A DNA stretch of 45,717 nucleotides. Origin: JAGLCW01 sp964427915. Its GTDB lineage: Bacteria; Caldisericota; Caldisericia; UBA6126. The stretch's first letter is position 1. The number at the start of each line of letters is the position of its first letter. The DNA is taken from positions 1 through 45,717 of the forward strand of contig CAYRWA010000074.1 of NCBI GenBank assembly GCA_964427915.1, given 5' to 3'. Positions 1 to 9,008 of the stretch are shown piece after piece. Below the pieces are notes generated by a model. The model searched no databases. It had not been told where the DNA came from and saw only the letters and a list, made by a program, of their open reading frames with translations. A program made the position numbers and the translations under genes.

Positions 1-11
1 GTAGGTGAGTA

Positions 12-1760
12 ATGAAAATGAAATGGAAAAAGGCTTCAATCATTTTGATGGTAATCGTCGTTATTGCAGTGGGAATTTTGTTTGTTTTCCGTAGAGAGTT
101 GTATATTAACTACCTAGCATATAGAGAGGATCGACAGTTTTCACAAAAAGAACTCACATCAGATCCACCAAGTGAAAGATTGATATTCGATTCCACTCAA
201 AGTTCAGACAATCCGCTTTTGCAATACACTACTTTACTTGGACGTCATGGAGATCATTTGAAAAGTGAAAATCCTATTCTGTACCCAACGAAGAACGGTT
301 TGTATACAGTTGATTGGGTGAGACTTGATGAAGACAATCATTCAAGTGCGCAGGAAGAAAAATTGATTACTCGAACTGATTTTCAGGGAAACATATTGTG
401 GACCTTTCAACTGGAAAAAGAGTATTCCTTACTCCCTCTTAAAGGTATATACACGTCTAGTAGTTTCGTCGATGAAGAGGAAAACATTTACGTACAGGGG
501 CATGTTGCTACTCGGTTTTTCTTGTGGAAAAGGTGGGTTCCTCGGCAACATTCGCATTTTCTTGTCAGTATTAACAAAGAGGGAGATATTAACTGGGTAT
601 ACTTCACCAACACTTATCTCTATTTTAGCCATGGAGTTGTCAAAGACCATAAAGTGTATCTGACAACTCTGAAAAATCCAATCGATTCAAAACATGACCA
701 TAGCACTATCATTTGTCTTGATGCTCAAAACGGAGATAAGCTGTGGGATATTGAAACTTCATTTGTTGGAGAATCTGTTTTCTTCAGTCCATTTGGGATT
801 CATATTGCCAATTCCTCTTCTGACAAAGATAAGCAAATGGTTCATGCAAATCTGAAAACAGTGTCTTATGAAGGAGAAAACCTGTGGGAAAAAACGTTTG
901 ATTTTCCAGCTGCATTGTCTGAATCCTTACCGTATAGAAATGAAATCCTTTATTCTGCTAACCAGCAACATCTATATGTCTGCTTCTGTACCAATGGATG
1001 GGAGATTTCTCAGATGTCATCGGAAGTTGTTCTTGAGCAAACATCCAAGATTGTTTCTCTTGATTCTTATGGTGGAATCCAATGGGAATACCAGATTCCC
1101 AACGAGGAAAACAAATGGATTCATGCGATGGAATGTAATCAGAACCAATTATGCATTGCTGGTGGAACAACAAAGCAGACAGAAAATGCAAAAGAAGATG
1201 TGTTTTTAACTTGTTTTTCATCAAAAGGTGAAGTTCTCTGGAACACATATGTTGAAGGAGAAGAAGCAGAACCTTATCATTTCTTCAGACCTGATATAGA
1301 TCCCGGATCTTTTGTTCTGGGAGGTTTGCATCTACAAATGACAGAGGATACGATTGTTTTGGCTACTTCAACGCAAAGCAAAGATATTCGAATTCACAAT
1401 GGAGTACCATTTCATCTGTCTCTACAAGTAGCATCTTACACACAACCTTTAAAAAAACCATGTTATAGTGTTTTGTATATGTTCAATCTGCAGGGCACCC
1501 CTCTTTATAGCACATATACGACAACCAACTCGAATAAAGAGCGGGAAAGAAATAACCAAGAAGAAATGGTATATATAAAGTCAGATTATTTTGTTGCCGA
1601 TTGGATTCACGATATGAAGATTTATAACAACAAGGTATATACTTTAAGTAGTAGCAACAATTTGCATACCCGTTTATACAATCCAGTTGCATCGTCGTTG
1701 CCTTATTTTGACAAAGAATTTCGTGGATATTTCTATCTTCTGTCATGCTATAGGATGTAG
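12..1760 (+). CDS. Membrane-anchored PQQ-like beta-propeller protein, function unknown
   Basis: Protein of 582 residues. A basic N-terminus is followed by one hydrophobic segment (about residues 9-25), so the bulk is probably outside the membrane, held by an uncleaved signal anchor. At least six blades carry a G-x-(I/V/L)-x-W type strand (GNILWTF, GDINWVY, GDKLWDI, ENLWEKT, GGIQWEY, GEVLWNT), which is typical of PQQ-like or BamB-type propellers. No catalytic motif is visible, so a binding or scaffold role is likely but unproven. The start is supported by an AGGTGA ribosome binding site at 3-8. It converges with the xylulokinase homologue across a 165-nt gap holding a long inverted repeat. It is one of four exported propeller-like proteins in the window. 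Confidence 0.75.
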   Translation: MKMKWKKASIILMVIVVIAVGILFVFRRELYINYLAYREDRQFSQKELTSDPPSERLIFDSTQSSDNPLLQYTTLLGRHGDHLKSENPILYPTKNGLYTVDWVRLDEDNHSSAQEEKLITRTDFQGNILWTFQLEKEYSLLPLKGIYTSSSFVDEEENIYVQGHVATRFFLWKRWVPRQHSHFLVSINKEGDINWVYFTNTYLYFSHGVVKDHKVYLTTLKNPIDSKHDHSTIICLDAQNGDKLWDIETSFVGESVFFSPFGIHIANSSSDKDKQMVHANLKTVSYEGENLWEKTFDFPAALSESLPYRNEILYSANQQHLYVCFCTNGWEISQMSSEVVLEQTSKIVSLDSYGGIQWEYQIPNEENKWIHAMECNQNQLCIAGGTTKQTENAKEDVFLTCFSSKGEVLWNTYVEGEEAEPYHFFRPDIDPGSFVLGGLHLQMTEDTIVLATSTQSKDIRIHNGVPFHLSLQVASYTQPLKKPCYSVLYMFNLQGTPLYSTYTTTNSNKERERNNQEEMVYIKSDYFVADWIHDMKIYNNKVYTLSSSNNLHTRLYNPVASSLPYFDKEFRGYFYLLSCYRM

Positions 1761-1777
1761 TGTTTACCAAATATTCA

Positions 1778-1841
1778 CCCTACCTCTACATCATCCCTTC
1801 TGTCAAAACAGAAAAAAAGGGCGTGGTGGGTAGAGGTAGGG
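1778..1841. repeat. Long compound inverted repeat between convergent genes
   Basis: The arms CCCTACCTCTAC (1778-1789) and GTAGAGGTAGGG (1830-1841) form a perfect 12-bp stem. A second stem lies inside it, TTCTGT (1798-1803) with ACAGAA (1808-1813), extendable by CCC/GGG at 1795-1797 and 1819-1821. There is no T-run on either side, so it is not a textbook intrinsic terminator. It may act as a bidirectional 3'-end structure or be a copy of a dispersed palindromic repeat. Confidence 0.7.
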
Positions 1842-1925
1842 CAAAATGGACATATTTTCAATCTATCATATGACGAACCTAAGGTATCGAGTTGAACTAC
1901 AGTTGAAGTCCAGTTTAAAGAATAA

Positions 1926-3452
1926 TTATTCAATCTTTTTAAATTCGTCTTGGAGGGAGGAGTACAGGGATCGAAACCGTTGGTACTGGCTTTGGTACTT
2001 TTCACTATTTTCTCCGGGTAATATGCTGGATTGAACAATGGACATACTATCAAACACGGGGTGATCTTTGGAAAACACTTTTTGTCCTAAACCTGCCATT
2101 AAGGCAGCTCCATAGGCTGCACCTTCGGTTTCTCGAACAATTTGAATCTCGTGGTCAAAAATGTCAGCAAGCATTTGTCTCCATAAAGAGCTTTTCATGG
2201 CTCCTCCGCTGACACGAATTTCATGAATCGGGATGTGTGCTTTTTTCATCAATTCAAGAGAATCCTTTAGTGCAAAAGTAATCCCTTCCATGACGGAGCG
2301 TATAAAATGGGATCGCTTGTGACGAAGACCAAATCCAAAAAACACTCCCTTTGCCATTGGATCATCGTAGGGAGAACGTTCGCCAGTGAGATAGGGAAGA
2401 AACAACAAACCTTCTGAACCAGGAGGTGCAGAAGTAGCACATTCGGTTAATAAATCGTAGGTCGTTTGCTGAAGTCTGGAAGAAGCAATTTCTTCGATTT
2501 CACCGAATTGTTCTCTATACCAGCGAAATGCACCGCCAGCTGAAAGAGTAACTCCCATATAGTGCCATTTGTTTTTGGTTATATAGCAAAAGTTCTGTAG
2601 TGCCTCATCGGGGAGTGGTTTAAAGGAATCCGTAACGGAAAAGACGACTCCAGAGGTGCCAATATTGACAGTTACATCCCCTTCGGAAAAAATACCCGAA
2701 GAAACGGCTAATGCTTCTTGCGATCCACAACCTGCAATAATGGGAGTACCTTCTACTAATCCTGTTACCAATGCAGCAGAATGGTTCACTTTTGAGGCTG
2801 CTACTGTAGATTCAAAGACATCCGGCAGTATATTAGGAGAAATAGACAACCGCTTGAGCATTTCTTTGGACCATTTTCGATTTTTTACATCAAAAAGCCC
2901 TGTACCGGAAGCATCTGTTACATCTGTATATATTTCGCCAGACAAGCGATAGCGCAAATAATCTTTGGGGAGAACAAATCGATAGATTTGTGCAAACTTG
3001 TCATATTCATTTTCCTGTACCCATTTTATCTTTGGCATCGTAGACCCAGGAAACAAACGATTTCCTGTCAGTTCTTTGATGAGTGGATTGCCAAACTCGT
3101 TTCGGATACGAGAGCATATTTCTTTGCTTCTTTGATCATTCCACAAAATACAAGGTCGAATCGTTTCTCCAGATCCATTCAACAATACCAATCCATGCAT
3201 TTGGCCTGTTAGTCCAATGCCCTCAATCTGGGATGGGGTTACAAAGCCCTCCATAAATAGTTTTTGAATGGCAAGAATAGTAGCTTTCCACCAATCCTGC
3301 GGATGTTGTTCCACCCACAAAGGTTTGGGTGTTAATGTGGGAAATTCCATCCAACTGGAATGATCGGAATGTCCTTGTTCATTGACCAACACAACTTTAA
3401 TTCCAGTCGTGCCTAGTTCAATCCCCATAAAATATCGTGTTTGAGAGCTCAT
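1926..3452 (-). CDS. xylB: FGGY-family carbohydrate kinase, xylulokinase-like, with atypical active site
   Basis: Protein of 508 residues, normal length for xylulokinase, which phosphorylates D-xylulose to xylulose 5-phosphate in the cytoplasm. Family motifs are present in order: LGTTGIK near residue 13, GQMHGLVLL near 83, WNDQRS near 104, NIGTSGVVFSV near 262, YLTGERSPYDDP, and SGGAMKSSLWRQMLADI with EGAAYGAAL near the C-terminus. Two hallmark acids are changed. The N-terminal Asp of the G-I-D-L-G-T type motif is Glu12, and the catalytic-base Asp of the GGGDNAAGAV-type motif is Ser244 (GCGSQEALAV, gap-free alignment by eye with E. coli XylB). Activity is therefore uncertain. The gene lies 76 nt after dxr, with its own probable promoter and an AAGGAG ribosome binding site. 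Confidence 0.8.
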   Translation of the reverse strand: MSSQTRYFMGIELGTTGIKVVLVNEQGHSDHSSWMEFPTLTPKPLWVEQHPQDWWKATILAIQKLFMEGFVTPSQIEGIGLTGQMHGLVLLNGSGETIRPCILWNDQRSKEICSRIRNEFGNPLIKELTGNRLFPGSTMPKIKWVQENEYDKFAQIYRFVLPKDYLRYRLSGEIYTDVTDASGTGLFDVKNRKWSKEMLKRLSISPNILPDVFESTVAASKVNHSAALVTGLVEGTPIIAGCGSQEALAVSSGIFSEGDVTVNIGTSGVVFSVTDSFKPLPDEALQNFCYITKNKWHYMGVTLSAGGAFRWYREQFGEIEEIASSRLQQTTYDLLTECATSAPPGSEGLLFLPYLTGERSPYDDPMAKGVFFGFGLRHKRSHFIRSVMEGITFALKDSLELMKKAHIPIHEIRVSGGAMKSSLWRQMLADIFDHEIQIVRETEGAAYGAALMAGLGQKVFSKDHPVFDSMSIVQSSILPGENSEKYQSQYQRFRSLYSSLQDEFKKIE

Positions 3453-3464
3453 TGTATCTCCTTG

Positions 3465-3510
3465 TCGACGTAATACTCCTTCATTATAGCAAATAGAAAT
3501 TCATTCCAAA
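3465..3510 (-). promoter_or_regulatory. Probable promoter of the xylulokinase homologue
   Basis: Read on the minus strand, an extended -10 element TGCTATAAT has its TATAAT at 3488-3483. A weak -35 (TTTGGA) lies about 16 bp upstream. It sits in the dxr-xylB gap, so the kinase can be transcribed apart from the rpsB-dxr operon. Confidence 0.5.
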
Positions 3511-3528
3511 GGAAACTCTGTAGGATTT

Positions 3529-4692
3529 TTATCCTTTTATAAGTTCGTGGCGGATTCTTCTTTGTAACTTCTTGTATTGCTCTACAGGATTAGAAGCATC
3601 GATAGGATCTTGCGAAAAACGATCAAGAGATGCTTGAATGATACGAGGGATGTGAGAGAACAATACCTGATGCTGTAAAAAAGCTTCTACGGCAACATCG
3701 TCAGCTGCCAAATATACAATGGGAGAAAGCCCTCCTTCTTGTAATGCTTGATAAGCAGAAGCAATGGTTGGAATATTCATAGTATGTACAGGATATAGTG
3801 ATAGTTGATGAAGATTTGTAAAAAAAGAATCGGGTTTGCCAATATCGATTTGCTTTTTTTCAGGATAAAACAAGGCAAAAGCAATAGGAAGACGCATATC
3901 TGGCCATGATTTTTGGGAATAAAAAACTCCATCGATGCACTCAACCATTGCATGCACTATGCTTTGTGGATGTATAATCACGTCCAGTTGTGAGGCTGGC
4001 AAAGAAAATAAAACACTCGCTTCCAGCAATTCAATCCCTTTGTTTGCCATGGTGGCAGAATCCATTGTCACTTTTTGCCCCATGTTCCACGTGGGATGTT
4101 TTAGAGCCATTTCAGGTGTAATACGATCCCACTCAATGGTTGAAACATTGGAAATTTGTGAGTAAAAAGGGCCTCCTGAAGCAGTCAGATAGACTTTTTT
4201 AATGTCTTTATGAGAACACCTCTCTAGCAGCTGATAAACCGCAGCATGTTCGCTATCTACCGGCAACACTGTACATTTGCTTTGAATCTCTTTTAACAAC
4301 CCTGTAGCGCCAGCCATCACAATGATTTCTTTGCTGGCTATACAAATCTTTTGTACATAAGGGTAGACTTCTTTTAAAATCTGGTAATCTTCAATTCCAG
4401 AAGATCCAAATACCACTGTGTGAATAGAATGTTGTATTATGAAGTCTGCTATTTCTTTTCGACCTTGTACAAATTGCACATTTTCGCATGTGTTTGGTGA
4501 AACCGATAAAGAATGAATGCCTATAGCGGCGATAGAGTACTTTTTTGCCATGTTTTTTAATTGTTCTTGGTTAGTATTGGCAGTGATTAATTGGAGTTCA
4601 AAATCATGGGGATACTGTTGGATTACATCGAGCGTTTGTGTTCCAATCGACCCTGTAGCCCCCAGAATGACAGTAGAAACTTTCGCAGTCAT
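3529..4692 (-). CDS. dxr: 1-deoxy-D-xylulose 5-phosphate reductoisomerase
   Basis: Second enzyme of the MEP isoprenoid pathway; it converts DXP to 2-C-methyl-D-erythritol 4-phosphate with NADPH and a divalent metal. The 387-residue length is normal. The N-terminal NADPH-binding motif GATGSIG is at residues 11-17. The metal-binding PVDSEHAA, the LTASGGPF loop, and KHPTWNMGQ followed by DSATMANKGIELLEA (substrate-binding His and Lys) are all present. The start overlaps the cdsA stop by 4 nt, so translational coupling is likely. It closes the rpsB-tsf-pyrH-frr-uppS-cdsA-dxr operon, a common bacterial order. A short AGGAT/ATCCT hairpin follows the stop but lacks a T-run. Confidence 0.97.
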   Translation of the reverse strand: MTAKVSTVILGATGSIGTQTLDVIQQYPHDFELQLITANTNQEQLKNMAKKYSIAAIGIHSLSVSPNTCENVQFVQGRKEIADFIIQHSIHTVVFGSSGIEDYQILKEVYPYVQKICIASKEIIVMAGATGLLKEIQSKCTVLPVDSEHAAVYQLLERCSHKDIKKVYLTASGGPFYSQISNVSTIEWDRITPEMALKHPTWNMGQKVTMDSATMANKGIELLEASVLFSLPASQLDVIIHPQSIVHAMVECIDGVFYSQKSWPDMRLPIAFALFYPEKKQIDIGKPDSFFTNLHQLSLYPVHTMNIPTIASAYQALQEGGLSPIVYLAADDVAVEAFLQHQVLFSHIPRIIQASLDRFSQDPIDASNPVEQYKKLQRRIRHELIKG

Positions 4693-5543
4693 GGAACAAT
4701 AAAGAATAGATACAAACCAAAACCAACGACATAAAAAATCATTCCATCAAAGCGATCCCAAATACCCCCATGTCCTTGTAGAATAGTACCGGAATCCTTA
4801 ACATGAACCAACCGCTTGATTTTCGATTGCATCAGATCACCGAAAAAAGAAATGATAGGAAGAAGAATCGAAAAAACAAGAGTGAAAATCGTAATAGGAT
4901 ATGGAATGAAAGCCCAGTGAAAGAGTAAAAAACAAACCATGGAGCCAATGACTCCCCCAATGAAACCTTCCCATGATTTTTTTGGGGAAATAGTAGGAGC
5001 AATCTTGTGTTTCCCCCATGTCATTCCAAACACATAGGAAAAAATATCCATGGTCCAATTCCCAATAAATAGGAGCGCAATGGATTCCCATCCATAAAAA
5101 ATGCGAATAAGAATGATAAAAGTAAAGGGAACCGCCAAATACAAGACACCTGAATAAAAAGGAGTTTTTCCTTTTTGTATAAAAAACAGATGGTAAACGG
5201 ATAGAATCCATCCTGCAAAAAGCAAAACAAAACCAATGCGGGATAGAGGTTGTAAGAAAGTAGGAGTAGCAAAGGGAACCATTGTATAGGAATGAGAAAA
5301 AATATAGGCTGCTATGATGAAAAGAAATAACAAAAAGGAGGAGATGATCCACGTTATTTTTTGCGGTAAAAGAAAGAGGTTATTATCTAGTAAACCTAGT
5401 ATTCTAAACAATTCCACTGCACAAAATATCCAAATCAACCCAAAAAGAAGGGTAAACTGAATAGAATAAATCGTGCTAATACAGATAATGAAAACTCCAA
5501 TGACGCCCACATATATACGGCTGAATAGATTGTTTGATTTCAT
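4689..5543 (-). CDS. cdsA: Phosphatidate cytidylyltransferase
   Basis: Makes CDP-diacylglycerol from phosphatidic acid and CTP, the branch point of phospholipid synthesis, in the inner membrane. The 284 residues contain about seven to eight hydrophobic segments. The C-terminal CDP-diglyceride synthetase signature is intact: SWEGFIGG, GDLMQSKIKR, then VKDSG and GHGGIWDRFD with the conserved Asp and His residues. The start overlaps the uppS stop in an ATGA arrangement, and the end overlaps dxr in the same way, so the three genes are probably translationally coupled. Confidence 0.96.
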   Translation of the reverse strand: MKSNNLFSRIYVGVIGVFIICISTIYSIQFTLLFGLIWIFCAVELFRILGLLDNNLFLLPQKITWIISSFLLFLFIIAAYIFSHSYTMVPFATPTFLQPLSRIGFVLLFAGWILSVYHLFFIQKGKTPFYSGVLYLAVPFTFIILIRIFYGWESIALLFIGNWTMDIFSYVFGMTWGKHKIAPTISPKKSWEGFIGGVIGSMVCFLLFHWAFIPYPITIFTLVFSILLPIISFFGDLMQSKIKRLVHVKDSGTILQGHGGIWDRFDGMIFYVVGFGLYLFFIVP

Positions 5544-6247
5544 GTATGAATAGAGCCAAACCGACGGTCTCGGTTCTTGTATGTATCAATGGCGCGAAGA
5601 AGATTTTCTTTACGAAAATCCGGGAAATACGCGGGATCAAAATACAATTCGGCATAAGCAATATGCCAAAGCATAAAATTACTAATTCTTTGCTCACCTG
5701 AGGTTCGAATTAATAAGTCTATCGGTGGCAATCCTTTTGATATCAAATGCTGTGCAACGGTTTCTTCGGTAATTTCTTGCGGGGGAATTTGGTTGGCTAC
5801 AATGTGCTTAATGGATTGGACAATATCTTCTTTTCCAGAGTAATCCATGCAAACATTTAGATACAATCCCGAGTTATTCTTGGTCACTTCACATGACTTT
5901 TGAAACTCTTTTTGCAATCGCTGCGGAAACTTATCCAAACAACCACAAAAATGAATTTGGACATTTTCTTTGTGAAGCGGAGGCGTTTCTTCGATTAAAA
6001 AATCCGTAAAAATAGAAAACAATGGGTAAATCTCAGAGGCTGGACGTTTCCAGTTTTCAGAACTAAAAGCAAAGAGTGACAAGTACTTTACGCCCATTTC
6101 ACTGGACCCTTGGATCGATTCTCTAATTGCTTTTCGGGCGGATCGATGGCCCTCAATTCTAGCCAATCCACGCTTGTTTGCCCAGCGGCCATTTCCATCC
6201 ATTATAATGGCTACATGAGTGGGGGTGTTAAATTTCTCTGATTTCAA
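5540..6247 (-). CDS. uppS: Undecaprenyl diphosphate synthase (isoprenyl transferase)
   Basis: Cis-prenyltransferase that extends farnesyl diphosphate with IPP to undecaprenyl diphosphate, the lipid carrier of peptidoglycan synthesis. Its 235 residues are typical. The motif HVAIIMDGNGRWA (catalytic Asp) is near the N-terminus, followed by GHRSA, the SSENWKRP loop, and the C-terminal RTSGEQR and LWHIAYAELYF elements that bind IPP and magnesium. Translation appears to start at a TTG codon (6247), because that retains the usual distance to the catalytic motif and no ATG lies earlier in frame. The start overlaps the end of frr by 20 nt. Confidence 0.95.
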   Translation of the reverse strand: MKSEKFNTPTHVAIIMDGNGRWANKRGLARIEGHRSARKAIRESIQGSSEMGVKYLSLFAFSSENWKRPASEIYPLFSIFTDFLIEETPPLHKENVQIHFCGCLDKFPQRLQKEFQKSCEVTKNNSGLYLNVCMDYSGKEDIVQSIKHIVANQIPPQEITEETVAQHLISKGLPPIDLLIRTSGEQRISNFMLWHIAYAELYFDPAYFPDFRKENLLRAIDTYKNRDRRFGSIHT

Positions 6248-6794
6248 TCTCTTTATTTTTTATTTCTTTTTCAATGGAACTTATGTGAGAATCGGTAGCT
6301 TCTTGAACCTCTTTCTCTGCTCTGTGAAGTTCATCTTCAGAAATAACCTTTTCTTTTTCCAGTTTTTTTAGATGATCATTTGCATCTCGTCGAATATTAC
6401 GAATAGCAACTTTAGCACTTTCTCCCATCTTGTGTAAGACTTTGGCAAGCTCTTCTCGGCGGTCGTGAGTGAGGGCGGGAAATGGAAGTCGGATACGTTC
6501 GCCGTCATTGACGGGCATCACGCCGATATTTGCCTTTTCTATAGCCTTTTCGACATCTTTTAAGGTACTTTTATCCCACGGTTCCACAACAAGTGTTCGA
6601 ATATCTTGAATGAAGATGTTGGCCATTTGATTAATATAGATATGGCCGCCGTAGCTAGAAACTTGAATTTTGGAAAGAATTGCAGGATTTGCTTTCCCTG
6701 CCCGGATTTGAGATAAATCATCTGAAAGAGAATGGATGGTTTTTTCCATTCGGTCATTTGCATCATCAATAACTGCACGTTTTTCTGGATTCAT
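6228..6794 (-). CDS. frr: Ribosome recycling factor
   Basis: With EF-G it splits post-termination ribosomes. The 188-residue length and the whole pattern fit RRF: an N-terminal helix, RAGKANPAIL, the central beta domain with VVEPWDKS and IGVMPVNDGERIRLPFPALTHDRREEL, and a long C-terminal coiled helix with RNIRRDAND. A purine-rich GGGGGA stretch precedes the ATG. It lies 17 nt after pyrH and overlaps uppS by 20 nt. Confidence 0.98.
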   Translation of the reverse strand: MNPEKRAVIDDANDRMEKTIHSLSDDLSQIRAGKANPAILSKIQVSSYGGHIYINQMANIFIQDIRTLVVEPWDKSTLKDVEKAIEKANIGVMPVNDGERIRLPFPALTHDRREELAKVLHKMGESAKVAIRNIRRDANDHLKKLEKEKVISEDELHRAEKEVQEATDSHISSIEKEIKNKEIEIREI

Positions 6795-6811
6795 ACAACG
6801 TCCCCCTTCCG

Positions 6812-7540
6812 TTATTGATCAGTAATTAATGTTCCAATACTATCGGAGAAAAATACTTTATGAAGATTATCCATGTTTTTAATCGAAAACACAATAATGG
6901 GAATGGAATTATCTCGGCACAATGAAATGGCTGTAGCATCCATAAATTTAAGATTCTTAGATAACACTTCCGTATAAGTGATTTTGTGATATTTTTTGGC
7001 AGAAGGATTTAGACGAGGGTCTTGTGCATACACATAGTCAACATTGGTGCCTTTTAAGACAACTTCAGCACCAATTTCTGCTGCTCTTAAAGCTGCGGCA
7101 GTGTCAGTAGAAAAAAATGGAGATCCGGTTCCACATGCGAAAATAAGGATATTCTTCTTTTCTAGATGGCAAATTGCTTTTCTTCTAATATAGGATTCTG
7201 TTATGCTAGGAACAGGAATTGCACTCATAACTCGAACGGGCAACCCGTCTCGCTCCAATATTCCTTGCAGTGCAAGAGCATTCATAAGAGTAGCTAGCAT
7301 ACCGACTTGGTCTGCTTGGGCTTGCTTCATCCCAAAAAGATTCGCATCGCGGCCTCGCCAGAAATTTCCGCCACCGACCACGATGCTTAGTTCAATGTTT
7401 TGTTTCCAAATAGTACGTATAGCGATCGAAAGTTTGTCTACATAATGAGGATCGATTCCTGATTCATTGTTCCCCTGAAATGCTTCTCCGGACAACTTGA
7501 ATACAGCTCTTTTAAAACGAGGTCGACTCTCAGATTCCAA
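6812..7540 (-). CDS. pyrH: UMP kinase
   Basis: Bacterial hexameric UMP kinase of the amino acid kinase fold, making UDP from UMP and ATP. The 242 residues contain FKLSGEAFQG near residue 15, the VVGGGNFWRGR phosphate-binding loop, the DQVGMLATLMNALALQ helix and a C-terminal nucleotide-binding part with GTNVDYVYAQDPR. The predicted start is TTG at 7540, preceded by GGAGAAG inside the end of tsf at proper spacing. Only one base separates the tsf stop from this start. Confidence 0.97.
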   Translation of the reverse strand: MESESRPRFKRAVFKLSGEAFQGNNESGIDPHYVDKLSIAIRTIWKQNIELSIVVGGGNFWRGRDANLFGMKQAQADQVGMLATLMNALALQGILERDGLPVRVMSAIPVPSITESYIRRKAICHLEKKNILIFACGTGSPFFSTDTAAALRAAEIGAEVVLKGTNVDYVYAQDPRLNPSAKKYHKITYTEVLSKNLKFMDATAISLCRDNSIPIIVFSIKNMDNLHKVFFSDSIGTLITDQ

Positions 7541-7541
7541 C

Positions 7542-8138
7542 TTATTCTTCTCCTACTTTAAAACGGGCAAAACGCTTCACAGTCATGTTTTCTCCAATAA
7601 CGCCGATGGTTTCTTTTACGAGATCTTCGATAGTTTTCTTGTTATCAAACATATCTTCCATTTCTAAAAGGCATGTATCTGAGAAAAAGCTATCCAACTT
7701 GCCCTCAATGATTTTCTCAATCACATGATCTGGTTTTCCAGAATCTTTCATTTGATCGCGATAAATCTGCTTTTCTTTTTCAATTCTCTCGGCAGGAACT
7801 TGTTCTCTGTTTACAAATTCAGGATCATTTATGGCAACTTGCATGGCAATTCTGTGGCATAACTTTTTAAAATCTTCATTGTTGGCAACAAAATCGGTTT
7901 CACAATTCACTTCCAGTAAAACACCAAGTTTACCATCGTGGTGAATATAGGCTTCAATTCTTCCTTGATTTGTTTCTCTAGATGCTTTTTTTTCTGCCGT
8001 AGCAAGTCCTTTTTTTCGAAGGTACTCGACGGCTTTTTCAAAATCGCTATTGTTCTCTTCAAGAGCAGCTTTGCAATCACTGATGCCAGCACTCGTTTGT
8101 GCTCGTAATTCTTTAATCAACTTCATATCAACAGACAT
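7542..8138 (-). CDS. tsf: Translation elongation factor Ts, short form
   Basis: Nucleotide exchange factor for EF-Tu. Only 198 residues long, the short form lacking the second core subdomain found in the roughly 280-residue enterobacterial or bacillary proteins. The N-terminal UBA-like domain (IKELRAQTSAGISDCKAAL, VEYLRKKGL) and the core motif CETDFVANNEDF are clear. The ATG has a well-spaced GGAGT site. Short EF-Ts is known in several deep-branching and diderm lineages, so it is a mild taxonomic clue. It lies 23 nt after rpsB. Confidence 0.97.
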   Translation of the reverse strand: MSVDMKLIKELRAQTSAGISDCKAALEENNSDFEKAVEYLRKKGLATAEKKASRETNQGRIEAYIHHDGKLGVLLEVNCETDFVANNEDFKKLCHRIAMQVAINDPEFVNREQVPAERIEKEKQIYRDQMKDSGKPDHVIEKIIEGKLDSFFSDTCLLEMEDMFDNKKTIEDLVKETIGVIGENMTVKRFARFKVGEE

Positions 8139-8161
8139 CTTTGACTCCTTTGAATTAATTT

Positions 8162-8983
8162 TTATTGCGTGTTGGTAGAGATATCTACATTGTCAGAAAC
8201 TGGTTTAGATGACTCTTCAGATGGCTTTTCTTCTGTTTCCGAAGCTCCATCGCTTGTTGCTTCAAATGCGTCTTCTTTTTCAGGTTCTTCGTCTGCTTGA
8301 TATCCCTCACGGCCCTCAATGATAGCATTGGCAATAAGATTCGTAAAGAATCGGATGGATCGTATAGCATCATCATTTCCAGGCAATGGATAGTCGATAA
8401 GGGTAGGATCGCAGTTTGTGTCCAAAATTGCTATGGTAGGAATACGAAGTCGTCTGGCTTCTAAAATAGCCAAATGTTCTTTATGAGTATCGGTAATAAA
8501 TACTAGTTCAGGTAGTTCATCCATATTTTCTATACCGGTAAGGAATTTGTTTAATCGATCTAATTCTTTCTTTAGTCGAGCATACTCTTTCGTAGGTAGT
8601 TTTTGCAATTCGCCAGTAGCTTCCAGTTCTCGCAATTCTTTCATTCGATCAACTCGCTTGCGAATCGTAATAAAATTGGTTAGGGTACCACCATACCAAC
8701 GTTGATTCACATAAAACTGTCCGCATCTTTTGGCTTCTTCTTCAACAATATCTTGTGATTGTTTCTTGGTTCCAACAAATAAGAAGCGTTTTCCTTGTGC
8801 AGCCATTTCACGAATCATGAAATAAGCTTTTTCAGCACGATCAGAGGATTGGCGTAAATCAATAATGTGAATACCATTACGGGAAGTAAAAATGAAATCG
8901 CGCATTTTTGGATTCCATCGTTTTGTTTGATGGCCAAAATGCACGCCAGCTTCTAACAAACTTTTCATACTAACAATACCCAA
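8162..8983 (-). CDS. rpsB: 30S ribosomal protein S2
   Basis: The 273 residues cover the full S2 fold: MKSLLEAGVHFGHQTKRWNPKM, the KKQ..VEEEAKRCG region, QRWYGGTLTNF, and ITDTHKEHLAILEARRLRIPTIAILDTNCDP with PGNDDAIRSI. About 50 residues at the C-terminus form an acidic, Ser- and Glu-rich, probably disordered tail. A TTG at 8983 is chosen as start because AGGAGG (plus-strand 8989-8994) stands 5 nt upstream of it, whereas the next in-frame ATG is about 20 nt from that site. First gene of the seven-gene operon, with a structured leader and a good promoter upstream. Confidence 0.97.
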   Translation of the reverse strand: MGIVSMKSLLEAGVHFGHQTKRWNPKMRDFIFTSRNGIHIIDLRQSSDRAEKAYFMIREMAAQGKRFLFVGTKKQSQDIVEEEAKRCGQFYVNQRWYGGTLTNFITIRKRVDRMKELRELEATGELQKLPTKEYARLKKELDRLNKFLTGIENMDELPELVFITDTHKEHLAILEARRLRIPTIAILDTNCDPTLIDYPLPGNDDAIRSIRFFTNLIANAIIEGREGYQADEEPEKEDAFEATSDGASETEEKPSEESSKPVSDNVDISTNTQ

Positions 8984-9008
8984 AATAGCCTCCTAGTGGT
9001 TCGCCTCC

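Noticed and set aside
4837..5352. 171-codon open frame inside cdsA on the same strand
   Set aside because: Rich in Phe, His, Ser and Tyr, no family likeness, and it is a shifted frame of a clear cdsA gene.
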